Shown: piece after piece, positions 9,953 through 19,484 of the stretch
Numbering within the stretch: the first letter of the stretch is position 1
Layout: each line of letters starts with the position of its first letter
Origin: Pleurobrachia bachei
Taxonomy: Eukaryota > Ctenophora > Tentaculata > Cydippida > Pleurobrachiidae
Direction of reading: 5' to 3'
NCBI GenBank assembly: GCA_000695325.1
Contig: AVPN01000174.1
Coordinates: 1-26,292 of the forward strand
Length of the DNA: 26,292 nt
Notes under the pieces: generated by a model
What the model saw: the letters and a program-made list of their open reading frames with translations, nothing else
Databases searched by the model: none
Told to the model about the DNA's origin: nothing
Position numbers and translations under genes: made by a program

Positions 9953-10227
9953 CTTGAACACTGGCCGGATGGTGTAATTCATACGTAAAGGTTCACTTAA
10001 TAATCTTTATACTACCAATTTATTACGAAATAAGGATGTAGTTTTACAAATTAGTCAATTCTTTTTATCTATCGCGTAAATTTTTCCCTTTTCAAGATTT
10101 TTATGGTATACTTTGGTATACTTTGGTATACTTTGGTATACTTTGGTATACTTTGGTATATGGAAAATCGCTGAAAAAGTTGTGGAATATACCAAAGTAT
10201 ACCAAAGTATGCCATGGGACCCCCCCC
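9953..10227. repeat. Right arm of the composite insertion
   Basis: AT-rich sequence leads into five tandem GGTATACTTT decamers (10105-10154), a spacer, inverted copies (10188-10210), then ccatggga and a C-run. The terminus is the reverse complement of the left end at 3256. No coding potential. Confidence 0.75.
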
Positions 10228-10883
10228 ATACGTTGTTTATGGTTCGGTAGTGACTAAATCCGCACACCCCCTTCCCGCTCGTGTCACTGTCAAGTAGACA
10301 TCTATCCCAAGCTGCACTTCACTGATCCTGATAGCTCCACTTCTAGAAGAGCTGTAGTGCTCTGCACCTTGTATACTTGACACATCATCCCACTCTAGTT
10401 TGACACATAGTGTGGTATACCCCACCCTAGTGTGGCACATAGTGTGACACACCCCTCATCATGATACATGTGTGACAGCTCTTTGTATTTCCTGTCTCGA
10501 ATGTGTCGACAACCAGCTATAGCAAATCAAAACCTGAAAGATCAAAGATGACAACCAGATTTAGTTCATCAGAACCTGAAAGATGACAACCACCTTAAGT
10601 TCCTCAGAATCTCGAATTCGACAACCAGCCATCGCCAGTAAATGTCTAGATCTATAGCGTCAAGTCTGGCGTACATACGCGTGCATCCCTCCAGAATGCA
10701 ATGTGTAGATACACATCACCCATATATTGCCCATCTTACATTTTTCCTTGATGTTCATTTGATGCGTTCACTGGGTCTGTGATCGATGCGTTCATTGGCT
10801 TAATGAATAATTTGGTATGTGATCCCATTCCATGTGTTTCAACCTTGCATGGTGTGTAGAAACTTCCCAAGCAATTAGCTTCC

Positions 10884-11350
10884 CTGATCTGATTGTTGGC
10901 CACATTTCCGTGATTGATCCCTTGTTAGTCAATTATTATCCATCGGATTGGATTCACATCTCATTTCCCAATCACGGTTCCGTGTTGACCTTTAGTTATC
11001 CAATATCCATGGCATGCAAGATACATGCATCCAATCAATAGATTCCAGAACTAATTTCCGTAGATTGGGATCCTCAATGTTCTCCCAATCACTTATCAGC
11101 ACTGGTATGGAATCTCACCCAATCAACCGCATATTTCCGATCAATTTCCTGTTATCCAATTATAGGAGGGTCAACTGACAAGCTCTATCTTGAGATATAT
11201 CTCACATTTCCGCTATCTCACAAAGTAATTGAAGAATGGAATTGGAAAGCACCCGTAAAAGATTCCACCCCAATGATATGCTTCTCCCAATCTAACTTAA
11301 CCTAAGGGTTCCCACCACCGTATTTATATCATTGGGACCCCCCTATAAAA
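10884..11350 (+). promoter_or_regulatory. CCAAT/TTCCG motif array with TATA box, copy B2
   Basis: Same motif order as 7555-7987, with most CCAAT and TTCCG cores intact and TATAAAA at 11344-11350. Frames across the array are disrupted relative to B1, so conservation lies in the short motifs rather than in a protein. Confidence 0.45.
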
Positions 11351-11799
11351 GCCAAAAGATAAGTTGACAAGGTGTGCAAACACAGCTGGTTGATATTTGC
11401 CCGTTTTATTGGTGATCCGTTTCTCATCAAAGTAGATATAATAATACAGCTGGCCACCCGAGTCCCTAATGTTCTAAACTTTCATATCTTAGATCTGTAA
11501 CGGCTTCACAAGCTGCACCCTACATGACAGAGAAGGCGAAGGAGTCTCTCTACCTCACTACCCTCTCTTTCTCTCTCTTCAAGAGAGCTGAGAGAGAACC
11601 GTGGAGCTGCACCTTCTTTAGTACCCCTCAACTTTCAGTTCCCAATCACTCCCTTTTGTGATGTAGTGCCCTCTCACTGCCGTACTATATGGTTATTAGC
11701 TTCACGAGATTTTGCAATACTGCGGCTTTTGAATCATTGAAACTTTGACGAACCTCACCCCTCTCTCATTAGCATTGCTCCCTCTTTTTGCGGCTTACC

Positions 11800-12375
11800 C
11801 GGGGGGGGGGTCAACCCAACTGTATGTGACATCCATGGTGGTTAGGGTGGGGGGGTCCCGAAGGGACCCCGACAGTTAGGGGTTTCCCCTAACTGTAAAA
11901 ATTTTAGGGGGTCAGGGGTCCCGAAGGGACCCGGACAGTTAGAATTTTCCTCTAACTGTCAAAATTTTGGAAATTTGGGGCAAAATTTGGAAATTTTGGG
12001 TCCGCGGTGACCAATTTTCGCGCGCTATGACTTTGGTCAGGGATCAAACTGAAAATATGAGGTCCCGCACACACCATTTTTGGGGGTGGGTCCAAAAATT
12101 TGGGTAAATTTACAGTTAGAGGAGGACCTCTAACTGTCAAAATTCTTTAATTTTCTGGAAAAATAGGCGCACACCCCAACTTTTGGGTATCTGTGACAGA
12201 TATATGGTGCCCAAAACATCAAAAGTGTGGGATTTTTCGGAAAATAGGGGGTGGGTCCCAAAATTTGGGCTGTGAGACAGTTAGAGGNNNGGGGTGGGGG
12301 GGTCTTTTACCCCCTGGTACAGTTAGGGGCATTTAGGGGCATGGATGTCTGATACAGTTAGGGTGATCCCCCCCC
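11800..12375. mobile_element. 576-bp non-autonomous transposon with G-run ends, inserted only in B2
   Basis: It is flanked by the direct repeat cggcttacc (11791-11799 and 12376-12384; 8-9 bp, one base ambiguous). B1 has a single uninterrupted copy of the site near 8465. The inverted repeats are about 37 bp: a run of G, then tcaacccaactgta at the left, and the complement of the right end reads a run of G, then atcaccctaactgta; both continue into gacatccatg. The interior repeats acagttagggg and palindromic taactgt motifs. No transposase frame. A 3-N gap interrupts it at 12288-12290. The features fit a hAT-like MITE; the superfamily is inferred. Confidence 0.85.
12288..12290. other. Assembly gap (NNN)
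   Basis: Three undetermined bases lie inside the transposon at 11800-12375, so its true length may differ. Confidence 0.99.
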
Positions 12376-12459
12376 CGGCTTACCTTTTCTCTTTCTGGTA
12401 TTGCGCTAGACTAAGGAGATTCTGTAACGCGGAGAGCTTCGGGGAGAAAGTGCACATTT

Positions 12460-12621
12460 GGGCTATTATCGGGTCCCATAGTGCGAATTACAGCGCTTAG
12501 CCGGCCACCTAGAGTCACAGATCATTGCACGTGTGCTAACTAAATAAGGTGGGGGAGTTCTGTATGACTAATCACCTTCACAATTCAAATGTGCTTAGTT
12601 CATTTCTGGATGCGCTGAGAG
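12460..12621. other. 162-bp block identical between B2 and B1
   Basis: Counterpart of 8551-8712. Confidence 0.5.
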
Positions 12622-13614
12622 GGGCTTCGGTTTACTCACTCCCTCACATTATATCTCCTTCTCTCTCACTATCTTCATTTCTTCTCTTTATCTGTCTCCT
12701 CCCTTCGCCAGGGTTAATGATTTTGAAAGTCATTTTATTCGTCCAAAAAACTGAACATTTAGCCAAGATAAAGCGAGGTTATAGTCGAGTACTCATTTCT
12801 CTGCTATCTCTCCCCCCTCTTTCATTACTCCCAGGTTCATTAAAACTCTTGATTGGATTGTGTTTTATATCGAGCTGAAGGGCCCCTTTTTCGCCGCTGC
12901 TCCTCATTTATTAGTTGTCCCACCACTCAATTACCATCTTTAACCCATTAATCCTGATCTTCCCCCTTTGAACCGGTGATTCCTTGTCACTCCCGGTAGT
13001 AATAGCGGCCCTCTTTACTTAGCAAGCTATGATATTATATATATATAGAGGGCGTGACAAATCTACTCAATAAATTAGTCTGCTACCACACAGAGAGATA
13101 ACTTCTCACAGCTTCACTAACTGTCCCTAATATAGTTCGGAGTTAGTAAAATAAATCCCACTAGATCCCAGTTACTCTCACCGACCAAACCCTTGTGTAG
13201 CTCACACAGCGCTCTGTGAGGGTTCGGGAGAGCAACCAAACCCCTGTAATATTTACCCTAACTCTTTGCCACCAACTCACACTTGTCAGTTTTCAATCCC
13301 ACACTTGTCAGTTGTCACAAAGTGGTAAACCCCACCCACCACTACCCTGTCACCATATCTCCAGCCCAAACCGAGCAGTTTAGGCACCCAGTTTAGGGTT
13401 TACCATGCACAACAAGGATCCCTCCTCCCTCCCCACACTGGACAGTTGTCATGCTCGTTACACCTACCCCGCAACATTATGTTGTCACATTTAATTTATT
13501 CATACCTCGCCCCCCTCTTTAGAGCGCAGTAGAAGAGATGTGGGCTCTTTCAGCTCTCTCTCTCCGCCCCAATTTCTCCTCTCTCCCCCTCTATAGACCT
13601 TGCTAACTGGCAGG

Positions 13615-13778
<164 letters not shown>

Positions 13779-13786
13779 CCTGATTA

Positions 13787-14153
13787 GAATTTCATCTGCC
13801 TGTCACGTGTAGCCCTATCACGTGTCAATCTAGCCCCCGTCTTATTGGAAGGTATGTGATAGGAACCCATTTACATAAATTACTGATTGGGTGTGCGCTT
13901 CAGTACACTCAAGTTACCTGAGCTGTGTAACATTAGACCACACTACCCTCTCCCTCTCTTTAATCTCTGTCAGTGTTTTAAGTTTCCCTTCCGTATGTTT
14001 CCGTGTCTGTCAGATTCTTTGTGTTTTTCCAAAACCTGCTTTTTGTCTGTAGTTGCTCTTTATAGTGTTACAATTATGCAGTAGTCAGTTTCAAGTTTTT
14101 TTTGCTGTTTTGATTACTTTTTTTCAAACCTAACCCTCCCTTCCTATCTTTAG
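13787..14153 (+). promoter_or_regulatory. Upstream region of the PIM-like gene with paired E-boxes
   Basis: Two CACGTG motifs (13804-13809 and 13819-13824) follow the (CT)n tract, echoing the E-box plus (GA)n layout of the A promoters. An inverted CCAAT lies at about 13846. The remainder is T-rich and ends in an acceptor-like pyrimidine tract plus AG at 14152-14153, so a leader exon may lie upstream. No TATA box is evident. Confidence 0.35.
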
Positions 14154-14216
14154 AGAAAAGCACTTCCACTTCTGAATTTCCACAACAAAGTCCAGTTAAT
14201 CTACCTCGAACACAAG

Positions 14217-15818
14217 ATGCATATTGTTGCTGATTCCTACGTTATACTCAATGAGATTTCCAGGTAAGAACCGATAGTTGTTATCATTTTCTGGTATCCA
14301 GAATATTCGCAGTTCCTGATTCATGTGATTTTAGTTGTCTGTTGTACTGAATTCGTTTCAAACCCGTTGCTACCCTATTTCTATCCCGTTGCTAACCCGT
14401 TTCCCCTCTCTCGTCAGGTGTGGTTTTGGTTCAGTTCATCTTGGTACACATGTTAAGAACAGGGAGATAGTCGCAGTGAAGTTTATACCTACCAATGTTA
14501 CTCCCTCCTTTAATCACAGTGTTGTTAAGAAACTCTGTGCTGCCTACCAGGGATCTATTGACTTGGTAAGAACACGTCTTGTAGTTATATGTGTAGGGAA
14601 GATATCTGATTGACTTGATTATCAAGTTTTGATAGTTGTTACACTGTCCCTCGCAGATGCCGCTGTGCTCAATCTCTTTTATTTGCAAGGGACAGTGTTT
14701 CATGCATTGCCAACCCGGTGATAGAAAATTCTTACCCGTAATATATAATCAGACTGACAAGACAACAAGTCTAACCCATTCTCCTCCCTTCAGAGCCTTG
14801 GTAAACTTCCTGCTGAGTTCGTCTATGCCAGTGTGTGCAGGTCCCCTGAGGTGATTCGATATGATGCCTGTTACATTGACCAGGGTTGTTGGGCAATGGT
14901 GATGGAATTTGCTGAGGGGTTCTCTATTCTACGTGATCATGTTATATCCCATGGACCTCTGGATCTTGCATCTCTATTCAAGGTAATTAGAGTTTTACAG
15001 AATCTTCAAGTCTAGAAGTCTAGTTCTCACTTCAAATCAACCCTTGAACATACGGTACATTGAATTGTTCAAATTTTGTAGCGCAGTCACAGTGTCCGCC
15101 TCACACTGTCAGGCGATCCATATGGTACTAAATCCTAGTCCTTGACATGAGTACTAAAACCCCCTTCCCACAGATAACTAACAACTCCCCTCTCCCCTAC
15201 AGATAACTAAACAGTTGGCAGTGGCCCTGAACACGTGTGTAGTGAACGGTGTTGACCACAGGGGTCTATCTGTGGAGAATGTCCTCTACAATCCTAACAC
15301 TAAACAAATCAAGCTTGTCGGGTTTGGTCATGCTACCGGTCTTTCTGCTGATAAAGAACCGTAAGTTAAAAAATCATACTTATCATTTTCTCATTAAATT
15401 TTAATATCGTCCCCTATTTCTGAATCGTGATCCTAATGGAATCGTTTACCCTGATCCCTGACCACAAGTTTTGTTCACAGGTACAAAGCCCCCAAGGACA
15501 AGTCCAATCTGCCCCCTGAGGCCATCAAGTTTGGATCCTGCAGTCCTCTCCAGACCCTCGTGTGGAGGTAAGCTTTCTTAGAAACTATCCTTTTGTTTTA
15601 GTGGGAAACATGATCAGATTATAATCTTTCCTGAAAGTGGTGCATCTGTTTTAGAAAGGTTGTCAATTAGCATGTTTTAAATCATTATATAATGGTCCTC
15701 TAACACTTCCTTCTTCTTCAGGTTTGGTTCAATCCTCAAGTTCTGTATGCTCGGAACCGGCCGACTATCTCGACTCAACTCAGCCAGCTCCCCCCGGTGT
15801 TGTAGGTTGTTGGGGTAA
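14217..15818 (+). CDS. PIM-like pseudokinase, six or seven exons
   Basis: Exons: 14217-14263, 14418-14565, 14794-14982, 15203-15360, 15481-15567, 15722-15818. All have GT-AG borders and compatible phases, giving 241 residues. Order along the protein: glycine loop CGFGSVHLG (17-25), VAVK lysine K37, a hinge-like AMVMEFAEGFSILRDHV, HRG at 147-149 in place of HRD, N154 kept, GFG at 168-170 in place of DFG, then PPEAIKFG and VWRFGSILKF. The hinge-to-HRD spacing and the PPE...VW-FG pattern match PIM serine/threonine kinases better than other families. The catalytic Asp, the DFG Asp and the usual helix-C Glu are absent, so phosphotransfer is unlikely; a nucleotide-binding or scaffold role is inferred. 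The frame is open upstream to an AG at 14153 without another ATG. A 39-nt intron at 15802-15840 would replace the stop with a longer C-terminus ending at 15908. Confidence 0.8.
14638..14701. repeat. Short inverted-repeat element in intron 2 of the PIM-like gene
   Basis: ACACTGTCCCTCGCA near the left end pairs with TGCAAGGGACAGTGT near the right end (one mismatch), with a loop of about 30 nt. The size resembles the 62-bp elements in the channel locus but the sequence differs. No clear target duplication. Confidence 0.5.
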
Positions 15819-15840
15819 CTCAAGGACTAATTCTCCACAG

Positions 15841-15908
15841 ATCTACTTGATCCCAGGACCCGGATCCTTTTCTCCAACCTCCAGAAACATGTGACGTCAC
15901 AAATCTGA
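15841..15908 (+). CDS. Candidate seventh exon of the PIM-like gene
   Basis: If the 39-nt segment 15802-15840 (gtaggt at its start, ctaat branch-like site, ctccacag at its end) is an intron, the protein continues YLLDPRTRILFSNLQKH-VTSQI and stops at 15906-15908, 258 residues in all. The pattern L-L-D-P-x-x-R-x-x-F-x-x-L-x-x-H is the signature of the last kinase subdomain, which makes this a likely real C-terminus. The intron would be unusually short. Confidence 0.5.
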
Positions 15909-16161
15909 AGAGCTAATCTCATCACACTTCACAGATCTGTGTGATCTGTTTGCAATTATTTGTTCCTGAAGTCTGTGCCGGGAAAGACAATGGATTGGTT
16001 CTGACGCCAATGACAATGCGAGAAAATCAAAAGACTGTTCGCTGTTCAACTTTTTATACTTGAAGATGATGATTGATTATTGTTATTTTATTCTGTCTGT
16101 TGGTTATTTATGTTCACAAACCACCACAAATAAGACTATTTTACTGCTCTTCAAACGGCCG

Positions 16162-16167
16162 AATAAA
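16162..16167 (+). terminator. Poly(A) signal AATAAA for the PIM-like gene
   Basis: AATAAA lies about 340 bp after the stop codon, within ggccGAATAAAAggcc, where short GGCC arms could present it in a loop. It is the first canonical signal downstream. Confidence 0.55.
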
Positions 16168-16367
16168 AGGCCATAAAATAGAAATGAGTTGCTCCGGTGG
16201 GATAATAATAATATTTATCAGTTGGGTGTCAATATGAGCTTTTGACTTGACACTGTCAAGTCGACAGCTGTTATTGAGTCCCTGTCCCCCCTCTCAAACA
16301 AATAATAGCAGCAGTGAGGTAGAAACCAATCAGTGAGAACAAAGGACGGACCCTCCCCCCTGACCGG
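16168..16367. other. Intergenic segment with an 8-bp-stem hairpin and a CCAAT box
   Basis: GACTTGAC-act-GTCAAGTC (16253-16271) is a perfect 8-bp-stem hairpin with a 3-nt loop. CCAAT occurs at 16326-16330. The segment is the unique left flank of the thioesterase duplication and probably part of that gene's promoter. Confidence 0.35.
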
Positions 16368-17920
16368 GTAATTGGGTAGCCACCGGTTGGAATCCTACCG
16401 TATAGTTTTTATTCACCTCGGTTTTCTACCCTTTGTTTTCTACTATTCTTCAAATTCACGAGAGGAAGTGAGACCTAAAGCGAGAAGGAGTGAGAGATAG
16501 AGATAGGGAGAGAGAAAGATAGTGAGAAACACATTTAAAATTGTATCATCATTACATCTGTTCCCATTTCTCTCAATTCCCTGTAGAATCTCACACCTGC
16601 TTCACAGCTACGGAGAGAAGATAAAAGTCCCACCCCGCCCCTCTCCCACAGTACTACGACCGATATTATGCTGCTGTTTGTTCTTTGTGCGCTATTCGGC
16701 CCTGTCGTGGCCAAGGGTAGTGTTGGGATAGTCCACATGCATGGGGTGTTGGAAGGGTATTATGAGCACAATAATTTCAAGAATCATATTGAGAGGAATC
16801 TGGGGATCGAAGTTCATCTTTTAGATGTGAGTGGGTGATGACCTGCAATCAATACGCATTGACGAGGGAAGATCGATCACAGAGGGATGAATCGTGTACT
16901 TTCAGACAAACTTCCGCGCGCAATTCAATGTACAAAATGTATAGCGCGGTGCTCACTGCATGTCTTGCTTCGCGCCCTACAAACATTACAACTTGACGAG
17001 AGAAGAGTCTGGCATTCTGGCACCGTGTCCGATCGAATAGGATCTTTCAAAATGGTGATAGTTTCTCTACGTTTAGTTACCTCGTTTCATCCTCAGGCGT
17101 ACAACTATGGGGCGAGTGTGACGCCCATCAAGACTCAAGTGAAGAATGTCGGAGAGATGGTTAGAGAGATAGCTAATCAGTACGATCATATCATCGCTGT
17201 GGGATACTCGCAGGTAATAGAAAAGTAACAAGAAAGTAACTAGAAAACAGGTCCGTTAACACTGGAATATTTAGACGGTTTAGTTTTAGTTTACAAGAAC
17301 AAGACCTGGTGACACCCATAATTGTGTGTAGGTACATCTTGATTCAACGGCTCCTAGCTATAACCTCACATTGCATTTCACCTCGCACTCTCCCAGGGAG
17401 GGGTAGTTTTACGAGGTGTCATTGAAGAGTGGGATAACCACAACGTGGCCATGTTCATTTCCCTCGCATCGCCCCAACACGGTGTCTATGGATCCCCTCC
17501 CCTAGCTGAGCACTTTATCCCGTTCCTGGATTGGTATGCTAAGAACGGGTTTTACAAAGTTCTCTACACATCTCTCTTCCAGAAGCTTGGTCTATTTAAT
17601 TACTACCTAGGTAAGTTAGGTTAATATCCAAGTTTTCTGTTTTAACTGAACAAAGATTTCTGCGATTCCTTCATTCTGTATGCTACTCCTTTGACCACAT
17701 GTTCGTTTCCCACAGACCCGACCCATTACGAGATGTATCTCGAATCAGTGGAATACTTCCCCCGAATGAATAACGAGAGAGAGGGTGAGGAAGGAGCAGA
17801 GCAGAGGAAGATCAATTTCAGTAAACTTAGGAAGTTGGTGCTAATTGGGGGACCTGGGGAGGATGTTATCGATCCTTGGCAGTCAACGTAAGTTATAAAA
17901 CTGAAAACGAATAACATAAA
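16368..17920. repeat. Tandem duplication of the thioesterase 5' region, copy 1 (1553 bp)
   Basis: From gtaattggg to ataacataaa, repeated immediately at 17921-19484. By eye the copies differ only by one inserted C and one C/T change just upstream of the start codon, and a 10-bp repeat insertion in intron 3. There is no microhomology at the junction. Confidence 0.97.
16668..17887 (+). pseudogene. Partial PPT2-like thioesterase copy, exons 1-4 only
   Basis: Exons 16668-16826, 17097-17213, 17397-17610 and 17716-17887 are identical in coding sequence to exons 1-4 of the complete gene. The copy is cut inside intron 4, so the last two exons, including the catalytic His, are missing. Donor sites are intact. 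Transcripts could in principle splice from its exon 4, or earlier, into exons of the next copy. This may be a real recent partial duplicate or an assembly duplication. Confidence 0.85.
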
Positions 17921-19484
17921 GTAATTGGGTAGCCACCGGTTGGAATCCTACCGTATAGTTTTTATTCACCTCGGTTTTCTACCCTTTGTTTTCTACTATT
18001 CTTCAAATTCACGAGAGGAAGTGAGACCTAAAGCGAGAAGGAGTGAGAGATAGAGATAGGGAGAGAGAAAGATAGTGAGAAACACATTTAAAATTGTATC
18101 ATCATTACATCTGTTCCCATTTCTCTCAATTCCCTGTAGAATCTCACACCTGCTTCACAGCTACGGAGAGAAGATAAAAGTCCCACCCCGCCCCCTCTCC
18201 CATAGTACTACGACCGATATTATGCTGCTGTTTGTTCTTTGTGCGCTATTCGGCCCTGTCGTGGCCAAGGGTAGTGTTGGGATAGTCCACATGCATGGGG
18301 TGTTGGAAGGGTATTATGAGCACAATAATTTCAAGAATCATATTGAGAGGAATCTGGGGATCGAAGTTCATCTTTTAGATGTGAGTGGGTGATGACCTGC
18401 AATCAATACGCATTGACGAGGGAAGATCGATCACAGAGGGATGAATCGTGTACTTTCAGACAAACTTCCGCGCGCAATTCAATGTACAAAATGTATAGCG
18501 CGGTGCTCACTGCATGTCTTGCTTCGCGCCCTACAAACATTACAACTTGACGAGAGAAGAGTCTGGCATTCTGGCACCGTGTCCGATCGAATAGGATCTT
18601 TCAAAATGGTGATAGTTTCTCTACGTTTAGTTACCTCGTTTCATCCTCAGGCGTACAACTATGGGGCGAGTGTGACGCCCATCAAGACTCAAGTGAAGAA
18701 TGTCGGAGAGATGGTTAGAGAGATAGCTAATCAGTACGATCATATCATCGCTGTGGGATACTCGCAGGTAATAGAAAAGTAACAAGAAAGTAACTAGAAA
18801 ACAGGTCCGTTAACACTGGAATATTTAGACGGTTTAGTTTTAGTTTACAAGAACAAGACCTGGTGACACCCATAATTGTGTGTAGGTACATCTTGATTCA
18901 ACGGCTCCTAGCTATAACCTCACATTGCATTTCACCTCGCACTCTCCCAGGGAGGGGTAGTTTTACGAGGTGTCATTGAAGAGTGGGATAACCACAACGT
19001 GGCCATGTTCATTTCCCTCGCATCGCCCCAACACGGTGTCTATGGATCCCCTCCCCTAGCTGAGCACTTTATCCCGTTCCTGGATTGGTATGCTAAGAAC
19101 GGGTTTTACAAAGTTCTCTACACATCTCTCTTCCAGAAGCTTGGTCTATTTAATTACTACCTAGGTAAGTTAGGTTAATATCCAAGTTTTCTGTTTTAAC
19201 TGAACAAAGATTTCTGAAGATTTCTGCGATTCCTTCATTCTGTATGCTACTCCTTTGACCACATGTTCGTTTCCCACAGACCCGACCCATTACGAGATGT
19301 ATCTCGAATCAGTGGAATACTTCCCCCGAATGAATAACGAGAGAGAGGGTGAGGAAGGAGCAGAGCAGAGGAAGATCAATTTCAGTAAACTTAGGAAGTT
19401 GGTGCTAATTGGGGGACCTGGGGAGGATGTTATCGATCCTTGGCAGTCAACGTAAGTTATAAAACTGAAAACGAATAACATAAA
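17921..19484. repeat. Tandem duplication of the thioesterase 5' region, copy 2 (1564 bp)
   Basis: Direct neighbour of copy 1, 11 bp longer because of the inserted C and the 10-bp intron-3 insertion. It continues into unique sequence carrying exons 5 and 6. Confidence 0.97.

Larger units (their letters stand above)
3256..10227. mobile_element. 6.97-kb composite insertion carrying a second copy of its own flanking unit
   Basis: The left end (tggggggg, then ttcccatggcatactttgg) is the inverted counterpart of the right end (ccaaagtatgccatggga, then cccccccc), and an 8-bp target duplication flanks both. The interior is left arm, repeat M1, A2-B1 (6.1 kb collinear with the flanks A1 and B2), repeat M2, right arm. 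No transposase frame was seen. G-run termini and 8-bp duplications suggest a non-autonomous DNA transposon (8-bp duplications are typical of hAT and some other superfamilies). M1/M2 recombination with a homologous locus could have loaded the A-B unit into it. The mechanism is inference. Confidence 0.7.
10228..13614. repeat. Duplicated unit, half B, copy 2 (outer), starting with the right target-site duplication
   Basis: Begins with atacgttg (10228-10235), the right target duplication, and follows B1 to the shared cttgctaactggcagggtat before the CT tract. It keeps the CCAAT/TTCCG array with TATAAAA at 11344-11350 and the 162-bp identical block at 12460-12621. It differs most by the 576-bp element at 11800-12375. 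At 12622-13600 I see no coding conservation with B1. Confidence 0.92.

Noticed and set aside
10105-10210. Possible CRISPR-like array of regular decamers
   Set aside because: Contiguous 10-bp tandem repeats with no spacers, in a eukaryotic genome.
3256-10227. LTR retrotransposon with M1 and M2 as LTRs
   Set aside because: No primer-binding site, polypurine tract or gag/pol frames; the target duplication flanks the arms and not the M repeats, and outer copy B2 is not followed by M.
11952-12140. Minus-strand frame inside the 576-bp transposon
   Set aside because: Low-complexity translation of the repeated taactgt/ttttgg motifs; no transposase similarity visible.
16887-17228. 113-codon frame across thioesterase intron 1 and exon 2 (also 18441-18782)
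   Set aside because: The N-terminal part is intronic; only 17097-17213 (18651-18767) matches the thioesterase family.
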